DNA of 64,000 nt from Amoebophrya sp. AT5.2 (taxonomy: Eukaryota; Sar; Dinophyceae; Syndiniales; Amoebophryaceae), in assembly GCA_005223375.1 (NCBI GenBank), contig RXOD01003797.1, positions 1 to 64,000 of the forward strand. Direction: 5' to 3'. Within the stretch, counting starts at the first letter, position 1. Every line of letters starts with the position of its first letter. A model generated the notes under the pieces. It did no database searches. It saw only the letters and a list, made by a program, of their open reading frames with translations, and was not told where the DNA came from. Shown in pieces: positions 44,468 through 57,300 of the stretch. Made by a program: the position numbers and the translations under genes.

Positions 44468-47140
44468 ATGTCACACTCACACAGGCCTGAGGCTGGCAAT
44501 GGTGGCAATGAAGGCGCCGGGGCCTCGTTGCAACTCGCCCGCATCCTCCCCATAAAAACTACTCGAGGAACGGAGGAGGGTGAGGTCGTGTACTCAGTCT
44601 CGTCCGAAATCACCGCAGAAACATTGCAGAAGCTCCCCTTTGTTAACTGTCCAGAAGATTTCCCGGAGCTGAGAGGCGATCTTAAGCGGTCGTCGGCTAC
44701 ATGGTGGTGCCATATGAATGTAAGGCTTACTCCCCGATGCAAACATCAGGCACAGCAAGCGCTGCCGAGCGCGGATAGCTCTCCTTCGCTTCCTGTCGCT
44801 GGCCCGCTCTTGCAGCAACACGATCAAGCAAGGCCAACGTCCAGTGTCGGTGTGGTTGCCGTGACTTCCACTGGCAGGAGGAGTCGAAGCAGCGGCTGTC
44901 GGAGCGTGTCGAGTCCTCCGGGAGAGGGCGAGTGTCACCGCTACGGAGCTCTGCCCACCATCGAGACACAGCCTGACGCATCGCATCCCAGTTGTGGAGA
45001 GAATGAGACAGTGGTTGACGAAAGCGAACGCGGGTACATCGACGTGATTCCTCCCTCAGCATGCGACGACGTATATGATCCGCTAGACACCCCAGAGTAT
45101 CACGCCCTCCTGCGGAGGCTGCAGAGAGCTTGCGAACTTGATGCCGCGGCCGAAATCAGCTTCAATTGGCGGGAAGTTATCAAAACGCACTTCCTCTCCG
45201 TCTTCACTTACCACGAGGAGCCTCTTCCTCCCGCTGCACCCTGGAAAAGCGACACTCTCAAGGACCTCGCGACGCTCGTTACAGGAGTCGCTGAATGGTG
45301 CGAGGGATTGAATAATTTACTTGAAATACAAAAAGAAGAACGCCGAAGAAAAAAGCGTGGACTTGATCATCTTGATCCACTACCAGATTGGACGCAAACG
45401 GAAGAAGAAATACGCGCGCTAATAGATATGCGCGCTAAGTTAGAAGCTGAAGTAAGACAGCTCCTGGAAGGCCTGATAGCGCAGGCAATGGGAAGCAAGA
45501 AGCGGGCACACGAGAAGGTTTTGGCTTCCTTGAACGAAGGAATGAAAAATTCCGTCGTAGACGCGTGGTATTACTGCGTCTTCGAGCTTTTCCGAGAAAA
45601 GCTCCTTCAGCAACATTTATGCGCACTTTTTAAAAGTGTGTCAGTGTCTGGGTCTGGTGTCGAAGCCGCTGCGGGCAATCCTGCACGAGGGCAGGTGTAC
45701 ACGGAGCAGGAAGAGCCTACCACTCGTGCAACGGAACAAGTCGAAGGTCGGTTTGCTCCAGACGAGTAATTGGAATCGACATTGGGAGAGCTCCGAGCGT
45801 GCGCATCCGCAGGAGACAACCAGGGCGCCACTTCTCCCGACAAGTCGCCGGAGCGTATCACCATCACCAGCGACATCAAAACTCGATCAAGTAAGAGTCC
45901 TGGCGGTGCTTGCGAGACACAAGCATACCCATACGCAAATGTCGAAACAGAGGACCAGCTGGAGCACGTGGCGGGTTGCGGAAACAAGATCTTTCGGCCT
46001 CGCTGTGCCGCCACCTGCTCCGACAGCATTAATCGGATGCCAGGGCGTGAACGTGAGGAAAGAAGCATCATGCACCACGATCCGACGACGGTGCCGACGG
46101 AAAGCAGCAGGGGGCTCTTTAGCAAGGAGTCGAAGTTAGGAAAGTGGCTCAAGAGCAGCCGAAGCCTAGTGGAAAAGCATGCGCGCGACTTGAAGAACGA
46201 GCCCCACTACCGCATATTCTGTGACAGTCTACTGTGCCCAGAGACATACGCCACGTACTACCGCAACATCTTGCCGGGTTCGCTGCTGCGAGTGTTTGAG
46301 ATGAACATATTTCAAACGGTCGACGAGGAGGAGCTCAGGGCTGCGCGCAAGAGCGAGATCGAGCAAATGCAGGGTTACGAGTATCTTTTTCCAGGCATGT
46401 TTGCGAAAATGGTTCGAAATATCGGAGAGCACATGGGCGAAAACTTCCCTGCTTGGTACAAACGCTTAAAAGAGCCCGAGCAGCGAAAGATCTTTACGAG
46501 AGCCCGGGAGAAGATGAAGAACGACTTGGTCACGATCTTCTTGAACAGTCCAGACGCCAAGAGCCACAACATCAGGTCACAAGAGGACCTGACAAAAAGA
46601 CGAGCCCGACTTGAGGATCTCTTTTACTTCTGCGTTTTCCAAAGTGTACCTGGCTTCCGACCGGACTTACGTGCGGTTCGACGTGCATGGAGCGAGGGTC
46701 TCCAGGTTGAAGGATCGGCGAAGGAAAAGAACTCCCGTGGCTGGTCACAGCTGATGATCGCGGTCAATGAACAGGATCCGGAAGGAGTTGCAGAAGAATT
46801 GAAGCGACTGCGAGACTTTTCAGAACGAGAGAAAAAGCGAAACGTCACCAGAAGGCAGGTGGCTGTAGATGGCAGCGAGATCGTAGGGGAGGGGCCAGCA
46901 GGCCCAGGCGGCATAAACGGAAATGGACGGATCACCTACGCTGCGCTCCTCGGATACAAAAACAGCTTCGGAGAAACAGCTATCGACCATGCGGAGCAGT
47001 ACGTCGTGGGATCCCAGTTCGGGTCACCTGGCGAGCGGCGGACTGCCTTTGCCATAGCATGTCTTTTGCGCGAACAAACTATTAATGCCGCGAATGATAT
47101 ACTGCATCTGCAAGTCGAAGTCGAAGAAGGTCCAAGCTAA
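44468..47140 (+). CDS. Ankyrin-like protein interrupted by one in-frame TAA
   Basis: From the ATG at 44468 (context AAAAATG) 433 codons run to a TAA at 45767-45769. The same frame then continues immediately for 456 more codons to the TAA at 47138-47140. The second part has no ATG for its first 90 or so codons yet is coding-like throughout, so one gene is likely. An intron could remove the stop: 45695-45790 (CAG|GTGTAC to GGGAGAG, 96 nt) and 45747-45788 (42 nt) both preserve frame. The protein has helical, Lys/Glu-rich regions. Near its C-terminus are degenerate ankyrin-like helices (GWSQLMIAVNEQDPEGVAE; NSFGETAIDHAEQY). Codons are noticeably AT-richer than in neighbouring genes around 45300-45440. 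Alternatives are a disabled gene, stop readthrough or a sequence error. Confidence 0.5.
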
Positions 47141-48353
47141 TCCGTCAGATGAATTGTGAAGTCTACGTAAACTGGAAAGATCCAATGTAGTTCGACCAAA
47201 CGGTCCCAGCATCAGCAATCATTCTCGCAATTATTTTTACGCTATTTATACGAATCATGAGCTTGAGTTCCCTTCCGCTTCAATGATCATACCGATGCAC
47301 TTCTGGTGCAATGAATAGTCGAATGGTCCTTCTTTCCAGTGCTGAGTATAGGCTTTCCGTTTCCTTTGGTAATACAAAGTACTTATATCGCTCGGGTTCG
47401 ACATTCATGAGAACGAAAACGCACACTGACATCATGGCCCGTCCATGGGCGAACACGGGCTCGACCGCCACGCAGAGTATCGAAAGTCTTCGTGTGATTT
47501 TTTTTGAAGCAAGCAGAGCTTCGGACGACTGCAGGAGCAGGAGACCATGCATGCCCGCCTCGTCGTGGTATTTTAAATTTGTATAAAAATAAAACAGCAA
47601 CACGGCTTGCATCTGGATCTGCATGACAATTACTAATACAGTAGTCGTCCTTGTCCTTCTCCTTGTCGCCGTGACGATGAATCACCGTCACGGTCACAGA
47701 TGTTGAGCAGCAACAGAGTGTGCTCTAGGCGAGCAGTCGGAATGTCTGGTATCGAACAAAGGATATCGATATTTTAATCGAAATCGTGATGAAGAGTGAA
47801 TGGACCATCGTATGCGTACGAGCTGAGACGGAGAGTATCGTGTTGCTGTCTCTGCTTGAGACTGCATCAATGAAAGGTGATGATCGTTCCACCTGCTCTG
47901 ATCCGCCAGTAGTATTACCTATGTTCGTCCTCTGTAGTTGTTATTACTTTAATTTATTAAAAATAAAAACTTTTTTAAGTATAACACATCAGGCGCCGGA
48001 AATAAAAATAATTTTACAGGCGTAGTCGTGGTACTAGTGGTCGACCGGCTGCGCCTGCGGCGTTCCTCCCCTAGACGGGAGGTGCTCGTGGAGCAAGTGC
48101 AAGTTTATGGCAAGGCCGTAGTACTCCAACCGCTCCTTCGTCGGATACAGGATGGTCGTCCAGGGGCCCCTGCTGGAGATGCATACCTCCAGCCACTGCA
48201 TCTTCTGGCGTAGCCACTAATGCGCACTAGCAGGAGGAACAACGCGGTGCGCGAGCCAGAACCAAACAAGCTCCGCGCTCTACTTAAAGACTCCGCGGCC
48301 GCACATTGCTGATTGCGCCTCAGGATGCAGACGCGGCACGTTTTCCGACCAAT
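47141..48353. other. Intergenic, no gene seen
   Basis: A 1.2-kb gap, AT-rich from about 47150 to 48010, then GC-rich. CCGTGACG and CGTCACGG form an 8-bp inverted repeat near 47670-47695. The frame of the next gene is open back to a TTG at 48306, so a 5' exon is possible. No RNA gene was recognised. Confidence 0.45.
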
Positions 48354-51300
48354 ATGGAGATAGAAACGGACGCGGGTATTATGTCGGCGCCTGGCCTAGG
48401 CTTGCGGCCTTTGAGGAGCGACGGCGCCGGCGAGGCCGACGCCGCGGCAGCAAATTGTGGTGACGGTCTTGCGCATTCCGCCCGCCATGTGGTCTTGCTT
48501 TCGCAGCGAAGCGAGGCACAGGCACGCAATTCTGTCCACCCCGGCGACGGCACTAGTGCGCGGCTGCGTGGCGGAGAAGCAGGGCTCCTCCAGGAGCAGT
48601 ACAACCCGGAGCTCCATGATGACGAGGACCTCCACGGCGACCTGCTCTTCCACTCGACGACTTCGCAGCCGCACCCGTGGTTACACCAGCGGGACGCTGA
48701 CATCGATCTGCTCGTTTCGAACCTCGTGTTCACGGCCGGGTCGTCGTCTTCCCCCGGCCGTCGCCGGCTCCCGAGTCCCGAACACCGGCGGCAGCGGATG
48801 ACGCGGCTCATCTCGGGCTTGCAGGAGAGCGCCAAGACGCCCGTGCCCCTGAACAAGAGGCGTGCGGAACTGGCATTCCAGAAACTGTCGGACAAGGACT
48901 TCCTTGTCGGGCGAGGGGCGGAAATGATGCAGCTGATGAGCAGCACCCGGCGGCGAGCGGCGGGGGCGGGGGGGGGAAAGATGATGTTCGCGCCGCTGGC
49001 TGCGAAGAGCCCGGAGCTGACGCAGCGGCAGCGAGACGCAGAGAACTACTTTGTGCAGAGAACGAGGCGAGCAGAAGAAGAGCGACGGCGGATGAACAGC
49101 CCGCCGCCGATGCACGTGGGCGGACTTCGGGGCGGATTAAGTCCGGGGCAAATGCAGCGGTCGCGGTCGCCATCGCCGGTGAATCTGGTGCTGACAATCT
49201 CTCCGGGCAGGAAAATATCAAAACTCTACACATCGACGCCCACAGCGAAGGCGAAGCCAACTTTCGGAGGAAAAGTAGAGGAGCAGAAAAAGCCGGTGTC
49301 AGTCTTTCTGCCAGGAGTGCCGCTCCGGCAAACGGGGGGGCGTGCTGCTGCTGCGTCGAGGTCGGCATCTCCGAAGGCGCGCGAGCGGCCAAAGTCGGCA
49401 GCACGAGCAGGCCGAATCCAGCCGAAGGCACAGCAGCTAAAACCAATCGCCGATGGCGTCGCGGAAGTCGACACAAAAGTAGGGCAAGCGAGCAAGAAAT
49501 CGACGTCGAACGACAAGTCGGGATCTCCTAAACCTAAGGAAACGGCCACAGCAAACAAGCCTGATGCCTTGCAGACCAAGAGCAAGTCTAAGTCATCCTC
49601 CAAAGCGGCCGCGCCCTCACCCGACAAGAAAAAGGCGTCGAAGAAGCGACCGAAAACCGCCACGACTTCTGCTTCTGTTGACCCCAAGAGGTTCCTCTGC
49701 CCGCCGGCAGCCGCTCAGCAAATCGCGCCGCGGTCTGTTCGCTCGGTTTCCAGCCTTGAGCCGGATGCTAGCGTCGAAGTCCCAACTGACGTCCACGCTC
49801 CCGCGCCGGCAAAAACCGTCTTCAAAGAACCGACTGCGGCTGTCGTGCAGGAAGAGGAAAATGCGGATGAGACCAACCAGCAAGAGCTCGTGATGAATCC
49901 TGACTCGGACGCGGACCACGAACGCGAAGTGGCCGAGACTCTTGCTACTGCTGTCGCACAGAAACTCACCTCAAGCAGCGGCGGCGAGGACGTGGAGCGG
50001 TCGCGATCCGGGTCGAAAAGCAGCAGTGGTCGCGCGCATGCAGTTCGGCACATGAACTCATTTCCGAACTTGCGGCAGGACGTGCCGGGTTTGGATTTGC
50101 GCTCGTCCAATCGGCTGCGGAAATCACAGACAACGGCGGTGCATAAGACTGTGGAAGCTGCTGGAAGGGACGTCGACGGGGCCGACATCATGGAAGAGGA
50201 CGATGCAGGTATGCTGGGCAACTCGAACCAATATAATTTTCCGGACGCCGCCGTCAGGGTCAGCGCCGAAAGTACGTCTAGCCTCGGAGGAGAACAACAC
50301 GATATCGACTCCGAAGACGCGGAGCTTCTCGAAGCGTTCAAGAAAAGCGACGAAACCAACATTGAGGAGCAAGACCCGAAGTTCGCAGGGCCGCAAGCAC
50401 GAGATGGTGTGTCTGGTGCTGTCGGTCTCGACGCACTCATTCGCGAAGCAGAGGCTGAAATGCAAGAAGAAGCGGAACAGGCTGGTGGTGCTGCAGACGA
50501 GTTCGCGTGCTCGCAAAGTGCAGCCGTTGTCGATCCTCTCCCCGGAGTTGAAGACGACGTTGTTGCTCGTGCTGCTGTCCCGTTCCCGCCCGATGCCGAA
50601 GATAAAACGGACGCTGCGCCACCATCAGCGGCACCTCCAGGTATTCGGCTTCAGCCATCGTCCGTGCAAGAACCGGCCGACGCTGTTGAAGCATGCCAGG
50701 TGATGCCGAACGACGACCCACCCGCCGTAGTAGACGTAATAAAGGTAGAGGGAGATGATGAGGTCGAAGTCGAAGAAGACGAGAACGATGAGAAACTTCA
50801 TCTGCCACCTCAAGTCGATGAAGCAGGGCGAGAAACAGCTGGGACAATGACGATAGACGATGGCGACGACTCCCGCACCAAGGCGGGGGACCAGAGCGCA
50901 GACCAGGTGACCGCGCCGATCGATGCCGATGTCGACCCGGACCTCCTTGAAGTCGACGCCGACACCCTCGAGAATGCAGAGGAAATGGAACAAGCACCGG
51001 CTCCACCACCCCCACCCGTCGTTAAGGACCTGAAGTATCGGCTATCCGCGCTGCGCAACTACGTTCAGGACGGGAAAGAGGAACTCAAAAAAGAAGCCTC
51101 TCAGCGCGACGCGACGAAGTCTGCGCTGCGAGATTTCTTTGCGCACCGGGGCGAAGAGTTCCTCGAAAAAGCCTCCGAGGAACAGCTCGCAGAGCTGGAA
51201 CTGGAAATGCTGCGACACGAAGCAGAAACAGCCGAGGCCGAGCGGAAGAAGCAGGTGAAGCGATCCGCCGCGCAAAAAGTGAAGTCTCTGAAATCATACG

Positions 51301-54300
51301 TCAAGGCGGAAAAAGAGACGCTGAAGAAAGAAGCACAGGGGCGACAGCGGAAGAAGAGTCAGCTGGCCGGCTTTTTCGAGAACCGAAACGAAGAATTTTT
51401 AGGCGCTCAGAAAGACGAAGAGGACCAGGATGGCAGTTACCTGCTCGGAAGCACGCGCGATTCCGGTCGCGGCGGACTCCTTTTTCCCACTGCCGACGAC
51501 TACGAAAAAGCAGCAACTGAAAAAGCCAGAAAAGACGCAGAGAAGGACGAAAAGGCGCGGCAGAAGCGGCAATCGATAGACCTGGACAAGCTGCACATGT
51601 CGCGACGAGAGCGGGGCATTACGCAACTGAAAGGGATGATCTCTGACATCCAGGACGAATGCGACCAGCAAATCTACGACGAAAACAAGATAATCGCGGA
51701 GGAGGCAAAAGAATCGTCCTTATCACCCGGCGGTGGGCGTCGCACGAAGTCGCCGCAATCGCGGCGACCCGGCCTGTTGGAGCAGCAGCTTATGGCGCAA
51801 GCGGTTTCGGGCGGACTCGGTATGGAGAAGTCGGTACTGGAACAGCAGCTGCGATTCTACCATGAAGCGACGGCGGCGGCGACCACAACGTGGAGCATGG
51901 ACATGACTGCATCAACTTCGGACGGCGCGCCCAGTGGAGCTGCTGCACCGAAGCGGAAAACTCTTTTCGCGCTGAGCCCGAAAAAGAAGTCGGCCGCAAT
52001 AAAACCAGCAGCATCATTCTGTCAAGCGCCGCCTGCCAGTGCCGGGAGTGCAGCTGCGGGTGTTGCCGCCGCCACCGCGGCCGTATGCGCCGGGTCTCAA
52101 CAACAAACCAGTTCGACCGAACCACGCGCCCGACAGCGAGCCTCCGCGCAGGGAATGCCTCTCATCGCACCGAAGAAGCCGCCAGCGCAAGCGGAACAGG
52201 AACTACGGCCGTACGGCTCCCCAAGATCGAGAATGCCGCCGTTGGCAAAGCAGCCTTCAGGCGCTCCTTTGATCAGGCGTGGACAACAAGCCGACGTCCC
52301 GTCGGTGGATGCAAGCGAAGCGTCGACGCGGCGCCCGCTGCGGATCCAGCCCAAGCCCCGGTCTCAAGCCGCTCCTCCTAGTTCTGACCCACCAGCGCAG
52401 CTGCCGGCCATGATCAAGGATTCATCGACGGAAAGGGAAAGGCAACGCGAACGGGGTGACGACCATTTGGACGAGGAGGACGAGGAAACGCGACGAAAGA
52501 ATGCGCTCAGTCAGAAACTGCTTCATTGGAACTCCCTCATGGAGGACGCGCACGTTTACGGCGACGTCGAATACGCAGACGAGGAAAGCAACCCCGTGAA
52601 GAAAGAAGCCGAGAGCATCGTGCAAAACGGTTTGGTCGCGCAGATCATTAACGTCGTGCGCGAGGAAAAGAATCTGCGCAGCGCGAGGAGCTTGAGCGGG
52701 GAGCGTCGGGGGAAAAGCCGCTCGCGCTCGCCTGCCGGCGCATCAAAGCAGCACCGGCCGGACCCGTACGCGGGTGTCGCCGGGTACAACTTCTACGCGG
52801 TAGAGCTGCCATTGCAGGAGCAGAGGGAGCTTGAACACCCGAACGCAGAGATGAACTTCCTCGACATTGAAGAGCAAATTCTCGGTGAACGCGACGACCT
52901 CAGCGGCGAAGAGCTGCTGGCCCTGAGGGAAAAAATCTTGCGGATCGAAGAGAGCATGGCAGGCCGTCCTCCTGACCATGTGGTATCGCCGTCAAGAAGG
53001 AATGTGTTCGAGGACAGGCGGAATGAAAAAGTTCTTGCATTTTTGGAGGACGAGGACGACCCCAGCGGCAGAGACCAGGGCAATCTCGAAGTTCTTTTTG
53101 CCTCACACTCGCAACGTGGCACCGGTGCACATTTCGGTTCACCGACACGCGGGGGCGGCGGCCGCCAACACTCCGATATCACGGCGGTCGAGCAGCTTTT
53201 CCTGGAGGACCGACCGACGAGCTTCCGCGGGTCCGCGCGTAGCTACGGCTCGCCACGCGGCGGCTTGCCGAAGCGGCTGCCCCCGCTTGAAGATTCTCAG
53301 GAGCATTTTCTCGCAAATGAGAGCAGGCAGCATGGACTGGAAAGCGAAGGCATGACGCTCGACGACGTCGATGATCCTGCGCAAGTAGACGCCGAGCAAT
53401 TGGCTGTGGGAGCTCTCGATCGGTCCGTGTCTGCGTCACAGCAGCAAGCGAGGAGAGCAGGTCGGGCGAACACGATGGAAAGCGGACTCAGGAGCGCCGG
53501 CGCGCAAACGCAAGATGCGACCCGCTCGGCGCACAGGAGCCAGCAATTTCAAAGACACAAGGCGATGTCTGCGTCGCACATCGACGCCGTCGGTATTGCC
53601 TCCTCACGAAGCGCGGCTGCTGCTGCAACCTTTGACACCGGCGAGATGAAACATCGAGACGCAGACCACGGTCCCCGACGGGCGATCACATTTCGCGATG
53701 AAATCCTGGACGAGCCGGTGGACGACAGCGACAAGAAGCGGCTCTACCAGCTGCAGATGGAATTTCAGGCCGTCTGCGATTTGCTCGAACACTACGAGGC
53801 TAAGTTTCAGCGGCAGCTCCATGATCGAACCAACAGTCCGACGAAGAGGAGCCCTCGTGGTAGTTCATCCCGAGCGGTAGAGAACAAGAGACCACCAGCT
53901 CGTCCGAATTTGCCGGCCTTCCTCGCGAAGATTCAGGATCTGAGGGGAACTAAGTTCATCCCTCTGCGCAGGCGGCTCCGGTCGCACGGGCTGACAAAGC
54001 GGTGCGTCCGCGAGCTGGCGAGCGGCATCGCGGAAGTGCAAGCGGAATTACGCCTCGTCGTCGACCGCAAACGATTTGAGGAACAGAAAGCAGCGGAAAG
54101 AGCAGAGTTCGTTGCGGCCATGGGCGGTGGTGAAGAGGAAGAGAAGGGTGACGATGACACGACCTCTGACGCAGGGATTCCTCTTAGAAGCCAGATGGTC
54201 GTTCCTGGCCAGAACTCCGACGAAAACGTTGGTGGCTACCGCGTCTCGGCGAGAGGCACCGGAGCTGATCGTACTGGATCGGCGGACGCGGACCCATTCG

Positions 54301-57300
54301 CCAGCACAACCGGCGAGTGCGCCGGCGTCGTCATCGAGACGGCGCCTTCACCGCGGCAACGATCACCGAAGGGGGCCAGGAAGGAGCGAGAAAAGTACGT
54401 CGAGCCGCCGTTGGTGAAGCCACAGTTCCGAGGCGACTGGGAGGTCACTGCGGAAAGTGTGGCGTACAAATCTCCACGGCTGCGCAATCAGCTCAAGAGG
54501 CGGAACTTCATCGAGCTCCCGCGCTCGGTACTAGCCGACGAGCCGGATACCAAGCAGTTTGCGGAAGACGGAGAAGTTGAGGTGCTGGACGCGACGGCGT
54601 TTCCGCCTGCTCCGTGTGCAGGCAGCGCAAGCGGAGCTCGTCGTGCTGACCACGTGCCATTTGCAAGGCGGCCTCCGGTAGAGAAGCGAACGGATTGGAG
54701 TTACGAATACGCGGACATCTCTGTGCCAGACATGGTGCTGCGAACCGAACAAGCTCCGTTACCAGTCGCATTTGAACGGCGGGTGGATGTTGACCCTTCA
54801 CACCCGCTTTCCGCGTTTAATGCGCACCTCCATTCTCAGCAGCCGCGGCCCGTGGACGAGCGTCTTCTCCTAGAGTCGTGCGAGAACGACCGCGACGCTT
54901 TTTGCCGCATTCTCGCTGGCGGATACGTGCAGCGCCTCGCCGTCTCGCTCGTCTACGGTCTGTTCGTGGAAACGCGCCTTACCGACCTATCTCCCCGGGG
55001 CGCTTGCCGCGCGGGTTTGAGCTACTGCAAGCAGTTCGTGACTGCGTGGCTGCAGGAACGGGGTCCGGAGAAGGAATTGGCAATGAGTCCGCGACGAGCT
55101 GCTTTGACAGCAACAGGAATGGGGCTTGATCCTTCAACGGGGAAACTGCAACTGTCGCCCGCGCAGCAACTCGCCGAGCAGATGGGGACGACCGAGATCG
55201 GGGGGTCGTCGTCGTCCACGTCCCCCAGTTACACGAAACGCGCCACAGTGAAGGCGATGTCTCCGCGCTCGCGCGCGCGGAAGATGTACGAGACGGGAGT
55301 TTTGGACGCTGGTGATGGTGAACCTCCTGAAGCGTTAGAATCATCTACTTCGGAGAGAAGCCCCTTGTTAAAGTACGTCTCGGTGGATCCAATCAAAGAC
55401 CCGGAGAAAGTACTCGCGGACGCAGTACGGACATATTTGCACGTCGGGGACAGAAAGTGCGAGTCGAATCCCGATCCGGTGATCTTGAGGTACATCTTGA
55501 CGCGAAGCGCGCACGTGCCTCGGGTAGAGTACTTGCTGCCGACGTGGAAGCGGAAACGGAAGCGTAGCGAAAGCGAGCTGGAGGTTGCGATGCGAATGCA
55601 AGCAGAGACGGAGGAAGACACCGACGCGCTGCTGAAATACGTGCGGCGACTGGTTTCGCGGCGCAACGACGCCCTGGTGCGGCGACAGCGAAAACTAAAC
55701 GAAGTGGAGTTTCTGGTTCCTACCGAACTCGGCGAGCACGACGCACTTGCGGCAGAGTCAGCACGCCTGGCCCGGGAAGAGGAGTCGGGGCTCCGTCGAG
55801 ACGCGTGGAATCACGCACGCGCAGCCGACGGTGTTGACGATTCTTTCAGAGAAACATCGAAAAAAAAGAAGAAGCGGAAAAAGACCGATCGCGAAGATGA
55901 GGCTGGAGCTACGTCGTCGTCGCCGTCGCACCGGAAACGCAGCAAGAAACGAAAGAAGAAGGACAGAGACCAGGACGGTGCGAAGAAGGTCAAAGTCAAG
56001 CAGATGCCGAAGGTTCCAGCGACCATACCAGAAGACGCTGGACTCACCCTTGAGCTCGACCTCGGGGACGGCGGGCTGAGTCTGCAGCTTGATCTCTCCG
56101 GATCCTCTTCTGCCGATGACGGGGGGGAATTCGAATCCAAATTCTTGCAGCGCGACTTCGAGGACGCTGCACCCGCCGCCCACGACAGTCCCAGCGATCC
56201 CCCGATCGGCCGCTACCCGGCTCCTGCCTCTCCGTCGACCCGCTACACCACGTCCGTTCAGGACGGGATCCACGACGTGTCTCTCGACCCGCCCCAGGAG
56301 TGGACGGACGAGCTCTGGCAGCGGTACGAAATCACCCGCAAACTTGAGCAAGAGTACAGCCACATCTACGAGAAGATCGCCGACCCCGAATTCGAGGACC
56401 GCACCAGCCCCATGAAGTTCGCGCCCGGTGCGGGCGGAGAAAACGTGCGACAGCTCACCTCCCGAAATAGTAAGCGCCGCAGGAAAAAACAGCCACTCAT
56501 CCGCATTGAGTACGACGACTTCGGCGAGGTGATCGACTCTAAGGCGCGGGAACGGATCTCGAACTGCCCGACGCAGGTTTCGAAGGCGTACGTCCGCGAC
56601 ATGACGAACGGGGTGTACACCAAGCTCGTGACGGAGAGAATCATGAAGGAGCAGCTGGAGCTGTTTCAGTACAACTTCTACCGGTGCCGGGTCGTGCCGC
56701 CCTATCTGGACAAGTTGTACAACGACCTGATCGACGACATCCTGCGCAAGATTTTCGTGCGGGAAAACCTGGAGGAGGTGTACCTGTACGCCCTCGCTTT
56801 GTGGCGGAAGATCGAGGACGAGCGACTCGCCGACCTGGCCGCCAAGCGGAGGCGGGAGGCGGAGGAGGAGCGGCTCCGGCTAGAGCGGCTGAAGCGGTTG
56901 AAGGAGGTCGAGCGGATCTTGATGGGCGGGGGAAAGGGCAGCAGCGCGAGCAGCGGGGCGGGTTCGGAAGTCGGGGACGATCTGTCCGACGATCGCGACG
57001 ATAATTTCATCGCGGACGATCCGGACCTGGGTGACCTGCGCGCAGCGTTAGGGGATCCGGTGCTGTCCCCCAGGACATCGGCCGAGCAGGCGCGGCTGGG
57101 GGGACACACCAGCAACACGCCGCGGCGGTACGCGGACCTGCTCGCACAACAGGCGGTCGCGGAGTCGAAGCTGAACAAAGACATGAGCCACGTGCTGCAC
57201 CGGTACGCCGAGCATCTGGACTACGACCTGCGGCACCAGGAGGTGCGCGAGTCCGTCGAGGAAATCGAGACCGTGGCGCAGAAAACGAAGCGCAAAACGA

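Noticed and set aside
44468..47140. Stop-codon reassignment as the explanation for the in-frame TAA
   Set aside because: TAA ends other genes here (for example at 42971 and 47140), and TGA and TAG also terminate, so the code appears standard.
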